Shown: positions 1 through 8,292 of the stretch, one piece after another
Position numbering within the stretch: the stretch's first letter is position 1
Layout: each line of letters begins with the position of its first letter
Position numbers and translations under genes: made by a program
Origin: an uncultured Planctomycetaceae bacterium
GTDB taxonomy: Bacteria; Planctomycetota; Planctomycetia; Planctomycetales; Planctomycetaceae
Direction of reading: 5' to 3'
NCBI GenBank assembly: GCA_903924405.1
Contig: CAIYBH010000007.1
Span: 1-49,887 of the forward strand
DNA length: 49,887 nucleotides
Notes under the pieces: generated by a model
Databases searched by the model: none
The model's input: only the letters and a program-made list of their open reading frames with translations
What the model was told of the DNA's origin: nothing

Positions 1-609
1 GCTCTGTCGCCACTGACCGGACAGCAGCGGCATGACATCGAGGGCCACGTACAGCAGCAGTAGCCAGCGCATCTGCAGTGGCAGAATGCCCATCAGCAGG
101 ACCTCCTGGCGCGGATAGTACATGGCAGCCAGAGTGAGGACCGCCAGCACCGCCCCGGACGCCCCGAGGATGTGGGCCTGAGGCTTGAAGAAGCTGCAGA
201 AGACGAGCGAGATGATGCCCGCCCAGATGGCGCTGGCCAGGTAAAACCAGAGGAATTCGCGTTCACTGAGAACGGAGAGCACCATGCGACCGGCGAAATA
301 CAAGCCGAGCATGTTCATCACCAGATGCAGCAGATTCAGGCGATTGTGACAGAAGGCGTACGTCAGCAAACGCCACACCTGACCGCTCTGAAAGACTTCC
401 CGCACACCCAGTTCCAGCCAGTTTTCGGCGACGGAGATGCGTTGAATACCGAGGGGAGTTTCGATGTTGGTGGCGGTGAGAAGTTGCAGGACGAAGACTG
501 CGACGGTGACCGCGATGAGTTTGCCCAGCACTGTCAGGGTGGGAGCGGAGAATCGACGCGCGGGTTGATCATATTCATCACGAAGATAGTCACGGTTTTC
601 GAGTCCCAT
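1..609 (-). CDS. Rhomboid-family intramembrane serine protease, N-terminal part
   Basis: Reading the minus strand from the ATG at 609 gives 203 residues open to the window edge, so the C-terminus is missing. The protein has a short cytoplasmic N-terminus, a hydrophobic helix at about residues 27-45, then WRLLTYAF (79-86) followed by HLVMN (H95, N99). These match the conserved first-helix/loop signature and the oxyanion-stabilising His and Asn of rhomboids. GASG at 149-152 contains the expected nucleophile S151. The catalytic His of the later helix would lie outside the window. Rhomboids cleave membrane proteins within or next to a transmembrane segment. AAGGA lies about 10 bases upstream of the ATG. 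The gene is divergent from fusA across 1 kb. The family call is firm; catalytic activity cannot be judged without the last helices, and the substrate is unknown. Confidence 0.85.
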   Translation of the reverse strand, partial: MGLENRDYLRDEYDQPARRFSAPTLTVLGKLIAVTVAVFVLQLLTATNIETPLGIQRISVAENWLELGVREVFQSGQVWRLLTYAFCHNRLNLLHLVMNMLGLYFAGRMVLSVLSEREFLWFYLASAIWAGIISLVFCSFFKPQAHILGASGAVLAVLTLAAMYYPRQEVLLMGILPLQMRWLLLLYVALDVMPLLSGQWRQS

Positions 610-1082
610 ACCGGGAGGATCCTTCAGGTTGGCTGCTGAGTAACGAATGAGAGAGAGTGTGGACGGTCCGGGACTCTGCAGGCCTTTGTTCGAAAGCAGT
701 GCTGATCGGGGCCGATGGGTTTGGTGGTATTCGTCGGGGCTATTTCCAGGGAGAAATGAATTTCCGTCGTTGGGCGCGGTCGGGATTCGCTGTGTCTGGA
801 GGCGGATTTTCCGGGGTATCGATCATAACGGCTTTGAGGGTTGCGAGGGTGACATTGGGCCGTTGGTCAGGTACTGAGTGAAGCCTGTGTGGGTTGTGTG
901 GTGGTTGTTGGATGAGGTGACGTGGACTGCCGCAGGCAGTGTAGTCGGGAAGGTGTTCAGCGTCGACGCGTATTCGTGGCTGTGTGGGGTGATGGGGTGG
1001 AAATCTCCGCAGCGTGGAGTTGAGCGTGCGCGGGGTTTTCTGTGTGTTTGGGGAATTTGTGGTGTTTAGTGAAGATTTCTGA

Positions 1083-1110
1083 GGGTAAGGGATTGTTGGG
1101 TGAGGGTGGG
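1083..1110 (+). other. Putative G-quadruplex motif
   Basis: Five runs of GGG begin at 1083, 1089, 1098, 1104 and 1108. They are separated by loops of 3, 6, 3 and 1 bases, which fits the standard G3+N1-7 pattern on the plus strand. The motif sits in the keto-rich block about 545 bases upstream of the fusA start. Folding or function is inference only. Confidence 0.5.
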
Positions 1111-1476
1111 TGATATTCGGGTTAGTGTGAGGAATTGGCGTGGCCGGGATCGGCTCGTTTCTCCCTGCGGGAAACGTACGGGATTCTGTGAATTCCAAGC
1201 GGTTCCACTTTCGAAACCATAATTTCCCCGATATTATTTGCCGTCTGGAAAACAAGTTGATGTCTATGTGTGCGCGCTGACAACGTGTGGTCTCTTTGGG
1301 GATTTCGCGATTGGCAGGTGTGGATTTCGTGTCCTGAAGTGGATCCAGGATCTGTTTCAGCGAGAGTAATGCCTGGGCCGGTGCAGCCCCGGTCTGGAAG
1401 GACTCAGGTCCTGTGCAGGCTTGGAAGGTTGAGGTCGCAGTGGACCACTGCGGCAAGGTGCGGCTTGGCGGCATGG

Positions 1477-1496
1477 CCTGTACTGTTGAGTACAGG
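1477..1496 (+). other. Perfect 8-bp stem-loop in the fusA upstream region
   Basis: CCTGTACT (1477-1484) and AGTACAGG (1489-1496) are exact reverse complements around a GTTG loop. No T-run follows, so it does not look like an intrinsic terminator. It could be an operator or an element in the fusA leader. It lies about 160 bases before the start codon and directly abuts the 13-bp tandem repeat. Confidence 0.45.
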
Positions 1497-1520
1497 AGGC
1501 GGGCACGGGAGGCGGGCACG
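1495..1520 (+). repeat. Two exact tandem copies of a 13-bp unit
   Basis: GGAGGCGGGCACG occurs at 1495-1507 and again at 1508-1520 without interruption. It starts inside the right arm of the hairpin at 1477-1496. Its function is unknown. Confidence 0.7.
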
Positions 1521-1654
1521 GAGCATCCGAAAGTTGTCTGGCAACTGAACGTGGATTGATTGCGTCCTGGTTGTGTGGCACTTTTGACGGATTCCGGGGC
1601 GGTAAAACCGCGTTGACAGTTTTTTTAATTTCTTCTGAGGCACGTTGTTCAATC

Positions 1655-3787
1655 ATGGACATTACCCGACTTCGCAACATTGGCATTTCGGCCCACATCG
1701 ACTCCGGCAAGACGACTCTGACCGAACGCATTCTGTACTACTGCGGTCGTATTCACAAAATTCGCGAAGTGAAGGGTGGCGACGGCGGCGCGACCATGGA
1801 CCACATGGACCTGGAGCGTGAGCGTGGGATCACGATTACCTCCGCGTCGACGCGTGTGGAGTGGGAAGACAAGGAACTCGGGACATCGCACCCGATTAAC
1901 ATCATTGACACCCCGGGTCACGTGGACTTCACCGTGGAAGTGGAACGCAGCTTGCGCGTTCTGGACGGTGCGATTCTGGTGTTGTGTGCCGTGGGTGGTG
2001 TACAGAGCCAGTCGTTGACTGTGGACCGCCAGATGCGTCGTTACGGTGTTCCGCGCATCGCGTTCATCAACAAGATGGACCGCATCGGGGCCAATCCCGA
2101 GAAGGTCATCGGTATGATGAAGGACAAATTGAAGTGCAATGCTGTTCCACTGCAGCTGGCAATCGGTCGCGAATCGAATTTCCAGGGCGTGATCGACCTC
2201 GTGCGGATGGAAGCGGTGTACTTTGAAGGAGAAAAGGGCGAAGACATTCTCCGCAAGCCGATTCCTGACGACATGAAGGAAGCCGCGGACAAGGCCCGTC
2301 GCGAGATGCTGGAAGAGCTGTCTCTGCACGACGACGAGCTGATGGGTTTGCTCCTGGAAGAAGCCGAAGTGTCCATCGAGCAGGTTCGTGAAGTCATCCG
2401 CCGCGCCACTCTGGCCCAGCAGATCACTCCGGTTCTGATGGGGACGGCCTACAAGGACAAAGGGGTTCAGGAAGCTCTGGACGCCGTGGTTCGTTACCTG
2501 CCCAGCCCTCCGCAGCGTGAAAAGTACGCCATCGACAACAGCAAGCCTGTTGGCGAAGATGGACAGCACCCGAAGGTCCTGCTCAGCGATTCCAACGATG
2601 CTCCGCTGGTCTGCATGGCGTTCAAGACCGTTGTCGAAAGCTTCGGCCAGCTGACCTACACCCGACTCTATCAGGGTAAGATCGTCAAGGGCCAGTCCTA
2701 CATCAACGCTCGTACCGGCAAGTCCGTTCGCTTCGGCCGTCTGGTGCGCATGCACGCTAACGAACGTGAAGACATCGATATCGCCGAAGCTGGCGATATC
2801 GTGGCCCTCGTCGGTGTGGACTGCGCGTCCGGTGACACATTCACCGCGGACGGTTTGTCTGTGTCGCTGGAAAATATCTTCGTGGCGAACGCGGTGATTC
2901 GGTTGTCCATCGAACCGAAAAAACGCGACGACGCCGATAAGCTCAGCAAGGCACTGGAGCGTTTCCGTCGCGAAGACCCGACGTTCCGCGTGATGACCGA
3001 CGAAGAAACCGGCCAGACCCTCATCGCCGGTATGGGTCAGCTGCACCTCGAAATTTACGTCGAACGTATCAAACGTGAATACAAGTGCGAATGCGTGGTG
3101 GGTGAACCACGCGTGGCCTACCGCGAATGCCCGACCAAGGCCGTCGAGTTCGACTACAAGCACAAGAAGCAGTCGGGGGGTTCAGGTCAGTACGCTCACG
3201 TGAAGGGGATTCTCGAGCCACTGCCGGAAAACTCCGAGGTTTCTTACGAGTTTGCGGACGAAGTCACCGGCGGACGTATTCCTCGTGAATACATCTCTCC
3301 CTGCGATGACGGCTTCGAAGAAGGTCTCAAAAAGGGACCACTCGGCGAGTACGAAGTGGTGAACGTCAAAATGCGTCTCCAGGACGGAAGCTACCACGAC
3401 GTCGACTCGTCAGAAATGGCCTTCAAGATCTGTGCACTCGGCTGTATGCGGGAAACCCTGAAAAAGGCAGATGTCGCCCTTCAGGAACCGTTCATGAAGC
3501 TGGAAATCGAAGTTCCCGACGAATTCCAGGGCCAGATCACCGGACACCTCTCCAGCAAACGTGGACTCGTGACCGGCTCCGAAGTGAACGGCGGTATCTG
3601 CGTGATTAACGCAGAAGCACCGCTGTCCAGCATGTTCGACTACGCCAACGAACTGCGATCCATGACTCAGGGTAAAGGGACCTTCACGATGGAGTTCCTG
3701 GCCTACCGTCAGGTACCTCGTGGTCTCCAGGCAGAAATCCTCGAAAAGCGTCGCAAGGAAAAAGAAGCCAAAGCGGCCATGAAGTAA
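1655..3787 (+). CDS. fusA: Translation elongation factor G, spirochaete/planctomycete/mitochondrial type
   Basis: A 710-residue GTPase that moves tRNAs and mRNA through the ribosome after each peptide bond and, with RRF, can help recycle ribosomes. The P-loop AHIDSGKTT lies near residue 15. The switch I segment [14 protein letters not shown], switch [10 protein letters not shown] and the base-specificity NKMD are all present, followed by the usual EF-G domains II-V; the total length is normal. The frame is open from 1556, but family alignment starts at [16 protein letters not shown], so I use the ATG at 1655. The only Shine-Dalgarno-like element, GAGG, is rather far upstream (about 14 bases). 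The IDSGKTT form of the P-loop and the [10 protein letters not shown] stretch resemble mitochondrial EF-G1 and the bacterial spdEFG1 branch more than E. coli FusA. Planctomycetes often carry more than one EF-G, so this may not be the only copy. Confidence 0.95.
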   Translation: MDITRLRNIGISAHIDSGKTTLTERILYYCGRIHKIREVKGGDGGATMDHMDLERERGITITSASTRVEWEDKELGTSHPINIIDTPGHVDFTVEVERSLRVLDGAILVLCAVGGVQSQSLTVDRQMRRYGVPRIAFINKMDRIGANPEKVIGMMKDKLKCNAVPLQLAIGRESNFQGVIDLVRMEAVYFEGEKGEDILRKPIPDDMKEAADKARREMLEELSLHDDELMGLLLEEAEVSIEQVREVIRRATLAQQITPVLMGTAYKDKGVQEALDAVVRYLPSPPQREKYAIDNSKPVGEDGQHPKVLLSDSNDAPLVCMAFKTVVESFGQLTYTRLYQGKIVKGQSYINARTGKSVRFGRLVRMHANEREDIDIAEAGDIVALVGVDCASGDTFTADGLSVSLENIFVANAVIRLSIEPKKRDDADKLSKALERFRREDPTFRVMTDEETGQTLIAGMGQLHLEIYVERIKREYKCECVVGEPRVAYRECPTKAVEFDYKHKKQSGGSGQYAHVKGILEPLPENSEVSYEFADEVTGGRIPREYISPCDDGFEEGLKKGPLGEYEVVNVKMRLQDGSYHDVDSSEMAFKICALGCMRETLKKADVALQEPFMKLEIEVPDEFQGQITGHLSSKRGLVTGSEVNGGICVINAEAPLSSMFDYANELRSMTQGKGTFTMEFLAYRQVPRGLQAEILEKRRKEKEAKAAMK

Positions 3788-3836
3788 TCCCCAATGGTCG
3801 GGGTGATCCCGGCCAGTCGGTGATGCTGCGGATTCC

Positions 3837-3870
3837 AGAGAGCTCAGCCCCATGGCTGGGCTCTCTTGTT
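3837..3870 (+). terminator. Intrinsic terminator after fusA
   Basis: A 13-bp stem (3837-3849 with 3854-3866, one G-U pair) closes a CCAT loop and is followed by TGTT. It starts about 50 bases after the fusA stop codon. The T-tract is short, so termination may be partial. Confidence 0.65.
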
Positions 3871-3977
3871 GCGCAGACCTTCAGTGATGCCAATCCCGAC
3901 ACCGCGTTGGTGCGGAAACCTCGACACAACAGCCCTGCCCTTCGACTTCACAGGCCCTTCTGCAGGAGTGTTTCAAG

Positions 3978-5027
3978 ATGCCTGATCAATTCCTGAAAGA
4001 TCTGCTTTCGACACCCGGGACCTCCGGGGGGGAGCAACAGATTCAGCAGGTCGTCCGCAGTTTCGCTCAGCAGTTTGCGGCCGACGTCACGACCGATGTG
4101 CATGGTAACGTGTCTGCCACTGTGAACCCTGCCGGGCAAAAGACGATTCTGCTCGACGCTCACTGTGATCAGATTGGCCTGATCGTGCGCCATATCGACT
4201 CGCTGGGTTTCATTCGAGTGAATCCGGTCGGGGGCTGGGATCTGCAGATTCTGCTTGGGCAACGCATGCTGGTGCACACCGCGTCCGGGCCGATCCCGGG
4301 AGTGATTGCACGCAAACCGATTCACCTGCTGGATCCGGACGAACGCAAGACCGTCCCCAAAATGAAGGAACTCTGGATTGATATCGGGTCCGCCTCCGAA
4401 GCAGAGACAAGGACGCTCGTTCGGGTCGGCGACCTCGTGACTCCGGAACCCTGCCTGCGAGAATTGCGCAACGGTCGGATTTCCGGCGTGGCGATGGATG
4501 ACAGGGCCGGGCTCTGGGTGATCATGAATGCTCTGAAGCAGGTGGCTGCCGCACAGCCCACCGTTCGAGTGGTCGCGGTGTCAGCCGTTCAGGAAGAAAT
4601 CGGACTTCGGGGCGCGACCACGAGTGCCCACCGAGTGGCTCCGGACATCGCGATCGCGGTGGATGTGACCCATGCGACAGACTGCCCGGGAATCGATCAG
4701 AACGAATTCGGACGAATCGAGATCGGGAAAGGGCCGGTGATTGTTCGCGGACCGAATGCCAATCCTCGTGTCGTGGAGCTGCTGTTGTCTCAGGCGGATG
4801 CGCAGTCGATACCTGTGCAGATCAATGCACTGGGATATCCAGCCAGCAATGACGGGGCGGCAATTCAGGTGGCTGGCGACGGGTGTGCTACTGGGCTGGT
4901 AACGATCCCCAATCGTTATATGCACAGTCCCGTGGAACTCGTGGCTGAATCAGATCTGCGCCATGCCGCTGACCTGATCGCGGCATTTTGTCTTGCCGTA
5001 AGTCCGGAGATGTCTTTCATACCCTGA
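3978..5027 (+). CDS. M42-family metallo-aminopeptidase
   Basis: A 349-residue cytoplasmic enzyme of the M42 (FrvX, glutamyl aminopeptidase/TET) family, which trims N-terminal residues from peptides in large oligomeric shells using two metal ions. Visible metal ligands are H62 in DAHCDQIG, D174/D175 in MDDRAG, E206/E207 in QEEIGLRGA, D229 in DVTHATD and H316 in MHSPVE. The length is typical of the family. The residue after the first metal motif is Gln (CDQIG) where many members have Glu (xDExG), which may mark a subgroup. The start is well supported: AGGAG ends 9 bases before the ATG. The fusA terminator upstream suggests its own transcription unit. The substrate cannot be predicted; some relatives were annotated as endoglucanases, but the motifs here are those of a peptidase. 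Confidence 0.88.
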   Translation: MPDQFLKDLLSTPGTSGGEQQIQQVVRSFAQQFAADVTTDVHGNVSATVNPAGQKTILLDAHCDQIGLIVRHIDSLGFIRVNPVGGWDLQILLGQRMLVHTASGPIPGVIARKPIHLLDPDERKTVPKMKELWIDIGSASEAETRTLVRVGDLVTPEPCLRELRNGRISGVAMDDRAGLWVIMNALKQVAAAQPTVRVVAVSAVQEEIGLRGATTSAHRVAPDIAIAVDVTHATDCPGIDQNEFGRIEIGKGPVIVRGPNANPRVVELLLSQADAQSIPVQINALGYPASNDGAAIQVAGDGCATGLVTIPNRYMHSPVELVAESDLRHAADLIAAFCLAVSPEMSFIP

Positions 5028-5095
5028 ATCGGGGACTTAGTCGGGGCGGCCTTCGCAGAACCTCGTGCGGTGGCCTGCTGGCTATTGAGCGGGTT

Positions 5096-5110
5096 CCAGA
5101 GTGGCTCTGG
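5096..5110 (+). terminator. Weak hairpin after the M42 peptidase gene
   Basis: CCAGAG and CTCTGG pair around a TGG loop, followed by CTGGCTTTATT. The stem is only 6 bp and the T-tract is interrupted, so this is a tentative terminator about 70 bases after the stop codon. Confidence 0.3.
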
Positions 5111-5213
5111 CTGGCTTTATTCCAGCTGGGGTGAATGGTGAGTTCTGGCGGAGCGTCGCGGCGGATTCGCTATTGCGCCTGATGGGTTATCGAGTCTGAT
5201 CCAAAGCAGCGTA

Positions 5214-5234
5214 TTGGCTGTCCGGGACAGCCAA
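5214..5234. promoter_or_regulatory. Perfect inverted repeat upstream of the adenosyltransferase gene
   Basis: Ten-base arms TTGGCTGTCC and GGACAGCCAA flank a single central G. The repeat ends 62 bases before the ATG at 5297. Its near-zero spacer fits a dimeric repressor site better than an RNA hairpin, although an 8-bp stem with a 5-base loop is possible. I see no cobalamin riboswitch features around it. Confidence 0.4.
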
Positions 5235-5296
5235 CACCGCCCGCACTTCATGCTATCCAAGGCACGCGTTTTCATTTGGTGAAGGACTTCAGAACC

Positions 5297-5878
5297 ATGG
5301 TACGGCTGGATCGGATTTATACCGGGGGTGGGGACACGGGAGAAACCAGTCTGGGCGATGGTCTCCGGGTGTCGAAGCTGCATCCACGGATTATTGCCGG
5401 CGGGGCCATCGATGAACTGAATTGTGCCCTCGGTACGGCTCTGGCGGCCAATCCCCCGGAGACGCTGCAGTCGCTGATTCCGGCACTGCAGCAGTTCCTG
5501 TTTGATCTGGGGGCGGACATTTGTGTACCGCTGCCGGTTGACGACAAGCCGGACCTGCTGCCTCGACGGATCGATGGCCACCATGTCACGCAGCTGGAGG
5601 GCCTGATTGACCGATACAATTCCGAGCTGACGGCCCTGAACAGTTTTATTCTTCCGGGTGGCACGCCGTCCGCGGCGGCACTGCACCTGTCGCGCAGCAT
5701 TTGCCGCCGGGCTGAACTGGAAGTGCTGCGGCTGGCCTCCAGCGAGCCGTTGAACCCCGCGATTCTGATTGCCCTGAATCGACTTTCGGATCTGCTGTTT
5801 GTTCTGGCCCGGGTCGCCAACGACAATGGCCGTGGCGACATCCTGTGGCGGGCCGGTTCCGGGCTGGATCAGGTCTGA
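5297..5878 (+). CDS. Cob(I)alamin adenosyltransferase, PduO type
   Basis: A 193-residue protein of the PduO/MMAB family, which transfers the adenosyl group of ATP to cob(I)alamin to make coenzyme B12. The N-terminal ATP-binding motif IYTGGGDTGETSL, the DELNCALG segment, FILPGG, the RSICRRAELEV helix and LNRLSDLLFVLAR all follow the family order. The first part reads GGGDTGE where many members have RTGD-G-T, a variation in the nucleotide loop. The frame extends 7 codons upstream to a TTG at 5276, but GAAGGA at 5281-5286 is well placed for the ATG at 5297, so I choose that. The gene stands alone, 11 bases tail-to-tail from the next gene. A B12-dependent enzyme such as methylmalonyl-CoA mutase is the usual client, but none is in this window. 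Confidence 0.9.
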   Translation: MVRLDRIYTGGGDTGETSLGDGLRVSKLHPRIIAGGAIDELNCALGTALAANPPETLQSLIPALQQFLFDLGADICVPLPVDDKPDLLPRRIDGHHVTQLEGLIDRYNSELTALNSFILPGGTPSAAALHLSRSICRRAELEVLRLASSEPLNPAILIALNRLSDLLFVLARVANDNGRGDILWRAGSGLDQV

Positions 5879-5889
5879 CAGGTGGTATT

Positions 5890-6945
5890 TCAACCGCCAG
5901 TGGATTTCAGCTTCTGGCTGGTGCCTGTCGTAGCCGCGCGATAAATGGCGAGAATGATTTCGACACTTTTTCGGCCTTCGGCACCGTCCACCTTTGGACG
6001 TCGTCCTTCAGCGATCGCATCCACAAAGTCCTGCAGCTGCAATTGATGACCGACAAAGCTGATGGCCTTGGGATCTGCAGCACCGCCTGAGGTGGCTGAG
6101 CCTCCACCCAGTCGCTGCAGCAGTTCTGCGTCCTCGGGCTGCGGTTCGGCAAATTCCCAGCGCAGGATGGAGTCCTGCTCAATGATGGCGGTACCTCGGC
6201 TACCGTGAATTTCCGTACGTTTCAGCAGCCCCGGCCATGCGGCCGTCGTGGCTTCCATCACGCCGATGGCACCGTTGGCAAACTTCAGGCAGGCAACACC
6301 GACGTCTTCGACCTCGATACGATCATGAGCCAGTGTCCCAGTGAAGCCCGTGATTTCACTGACGTCACCCATCAGCCATGACAGCAGGTCCACGTTGTGA
6401 ATGGCCTGGTTCATGAAGGCGCCGCCGCCGTCCAGAGCCCATGTGCCGCGCCAGCCACCACCGTCGTAATACTCCTGCGTTCGCCACCACTTCACATAGG
6501 TGTCGCCCAGAGTCAGGCGTCCGAAACGTCCGCTGTCGATGGCCTGTTTGAGAGCCAGATTGGCGGGACTGAAGCGCGAAGGGAAAATGGTGCAGAGTCG
6601 AACACCGGCATCGTTGCAGGCCTGAATGATCTCGTCGCAGCGTTCGAGCGTAATTTCGAGTGGCTTTTCCACGACGACGTGCTTGCCGGCACGAGCTGCG
6701 GCGATGGCTGGATCCCGATGAGCGCCACTGGGCGTGCAGATGGTGACGATCTGCACATCCGGGTCAGCCAGGAGTTGGTCCAGCGAGTCGCAGGCCCGAC
6801 ACCCATACTCGGCGGCAAACGCCTGCGCTTTGGACAGGTTCTGGTTAAAGCAGGCCACTATCCGGCCATTTGGCATCGCCTGAATTGCCTTGGCATGGAA
6901 GTGGGCGATCATCCCTGTTCCGACAATTGCAAAACCAGCAGTCAT
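5890..6945 (-). CDS. Gfo/Idh/MocA-family oxidoreductase, cytoplasmic
   Basis: A 351-residue NAD(P)-dependent dehydrogenase of the glucose-fructose oxidoreductase/inositol dehydrogenase family, acting on a sugar, inositol or related polyol. The N-terminal Rossmann motif GTGMIA (9-14) has no signal peptide before it. EKP at 93-95 holds the conserved Lys next to the substrate, and GGGAFMNQAIHNVD carries H183 and D186 of the catalytic tetrad. The C-terminal alpha/beta domain is complete. AGGA lies 7 bases before the ATG at 6945. It is downstream of the ZIP transporter gene on the same strand but 210 bases away, so an operon is doubtful. The substrate cannot be inferred; planctomycetes carry many paralogues of this family. 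Confidence 0.9.
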   Translation of the reverse strand: MTAGFAIVGTGMIAHFHAKAIQAMPNGRIVACFNQNLSKAQAFAAEYGCRACDSLDQLLADPDVQIVTICTPSGAHRDPAIAAARAGKHVVVEKPLEITLERCDEIIQACNDAGVRLCTIFPSRFSPANLALKQAIDSGRFGRLTLGDTYVKWWRTQEYYDGGGWRGTWALDGGGAFMNQAIHNVDLLSWLMGDVSEITGFTGTLAHDRIEVEDVGVACLKFANGAIGVMEATTAAWPGLLKRTEIHGSRGTAIIEQDSILRWEFAEPQPEDAELLQRLGGGSATSGGAADPKAISFVGHQLQLQDFVDAIAEGRRPKVDGAEGRKSVEIILAIYRAATTGTSQKLKSTGG

Positions 6946-7155
6946 GGAGGTGTCCTGATGTCAGCGAAGCAGACTGCTGATGGCAGCAGTTGATGCAGAT
7001 TGCAGTGGCCGACAGGTCGGGCCACCCGGATTGGTCCGTCTTTTATCGTAAGTCCGGATGAACGCAAGCGGCATCAGTCCGGAATCGCAGGGGTAGCCAC
7101 CTCACAGAGCCTTGTGTGTCCTGCCGACGCCAGGCCGACGGGACAGGCTGAAGAA

Positions 7156-8292
7156 TCAATGCAGATGCGCTGGTTCCAGAAATGTGATGCCGTAGGCCAG
7201 CATGATTCCGGCCAGCAATGCCGCCGTCAGTTGGAGGCGATTGTGAGCGTGAAATTCCATTTCGGGCAACAGATCACTGAGTGCAATGCACAGAAAGATT
7301 CCCGCGGAAAAGGCGAGAGCCGCGTCGATGATGATCTGTTGCAGACCGTCCAGTTGTTGTACGCCGAGGCTGAACAGTATCGCACCGATCGGGCACATAG
7401 CTGCAAAACCGAGATTCACTCGAAACCGTGCCCGGGAACTCCAGCCGCCTGCCGTCATGAGCGACGTGATGGAAACTGCGTCGAGCGGCTTGTGCAGCAG
7501 AATTGCGAGAAAGGTACCGAAACCGAACAGGGAAATGTTTCCTGGTCGTCCGGCTTCGGCGTTGACACTGGCGGCCAGCGCCATGCCGTCCAGCAGGGTG
7601 TGCAGTGACAATCCGATTGTGATTCCCATCCAGCTGAGTTCGTGGGCGTGATGGCAATGCGGAGATGTGGACGGCACAGAAAGCGGTGCCCCGTGATGTT
7701 CGCAGGCATGGTTGTGATCGTGGTCGTGATCGTGGTCATGGTCATGAGCCGGCAGTGCGGTCAGTTGAGGCAGCAGGTGCCGATGGTCAGCGCAGGGGTC
7801 TTCTTTTTCTGTGGAGATTTCGAGAGGGCCATGGTGATGAAAATGAAAGCAGCGAATCAGCAGGAACATGGCCAGAATGCCGGCCATCATCCACCACGCC
7901 GCATCGTTGGGGGACTGCGAACCGTGAAGTGAATGCGGCAGTAGGTGAAAAACGGCAATGCCCAGCATCAGACCGCCCACGAAGCTGGTGACCGTCTGCG
8001 TTGCGGTGTGAGTGAGCGAAAAGACCGATGGCAGCCAGCCACCGGTCAGCGAAGCCAGAACGATCGCACTGCAGTAACCTGCCAGCAGGATGCCGGACGC
8101 GTACAGAGACTGTCGAGCTGGCATTGCCTGCTGGATTGGGGCCGGCTGTGTTGGTAGTCCCTGCAGGGAATTCGCCGAGCTCGCCGACTGACTGGCGAAC
8201 ATCGGCGACATCAGTAACAGGCCGATCAGCAGGCAACAGGCCATGCGGCCGATGAACAGCCCTGCAGTACGGGCAACCAGGACAGAGTTCAT
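7156..8292 (-). CDS. ZIP-family metal ion transporter with histidine-rich loop
   Basis: A 378-residue inner-membrane protein of the ZIP (ZupT-like) family, which imports zinc and related divalent metals. The first hydrophobic stretch (about 10-33) may act as a signal anchor. Family helices follow, with GLSLHTLLDGMA (H231, D235) in helix 4 and ILLHKPLDAVS (H267, K268, D271) in helix 5; these are the binuclear metal-site motifs. Between helices 3 and 4 lies a loop with alternating His and Asp at 183-200 and more His at 212-217. Such loops usually bind metal and may sense or buffer zinc. The encoding DNA (about 7702-7752) is a short imperfect repeat. The gene is divergent from the Nramp-like gene, with which it shares the upstream region. 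Zn2+ is the likeliest substrate, but Fe, Mn or Co cannot be excluded. Confidence 0.88.
   Translation of the reverse strand: MNSVLVARTAGLFIGRMACCLLIGLLLMSPMFASQSASSANSLQGLPTQPAPIQQAMPARQSLYASGILLAGYCSAIVLASLTGGWLPSVFSLTHTATQTVTSFVGGLMLGIAVFHLLPHSLHGSQSPNDAAWWMMAGILAMFLLIRCFHFHHHGPLEISTEKEDPCADHRHLLPQLTALPAHDHDHDHDHDHNHACEHHGAPLSVPSTSPHCHHAHELSWMGITIGLSLHTLLDGMALAASVNAEAGRPGNISLFGFGTFLAILLHKPLDAVSITSLMTAGGWSSRARFRVNLGFAAMCPIGAILFSLGVQQLDGLQQIIIDAALAFSAGIFLCIALSDLLPEMEFHAHNRLQLTAALLAGIMLAYGITFLEPAHLH

Larger units (their letters stand above)
610..1654. other. Long intergenic region between the rhomboid gene and fusA
   Basis: This stretch of about 1 kb has no convincing gene. From about 880 to 1140 the plus strand is very rich in G and T and almost free of C. 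That composition by itself keeps long minus-strand frames open, and their translations are rich in Pro, Thr and Asn and look like nothing known. The region contains a G-quadruplex-type motif (1083-1110), a perfect 8-bp hairpin (1477-1496) and a tandem 13-bp repeat (1495-1520). TTGACA at 1613-1618 is a possible -35 element but has no good -10 partner. The fusA promoter is probably somewhere here. I cannot place it. Confidence 0.6.

Noticed and set aside
740..1519. Minus-strand open frame of 259 codons
   Set aside because: It is open because the minus strand here is C/A rich and lacks T, so stop codons are rare. The product is rich in Pro, Thr and Asn with no protein-like pattern.
1649..3163. 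Long minus-strand frame opposite fusA
   Set aside because: It is fully antisense to a certain gene and its openness follows from the codon bias of fusA.
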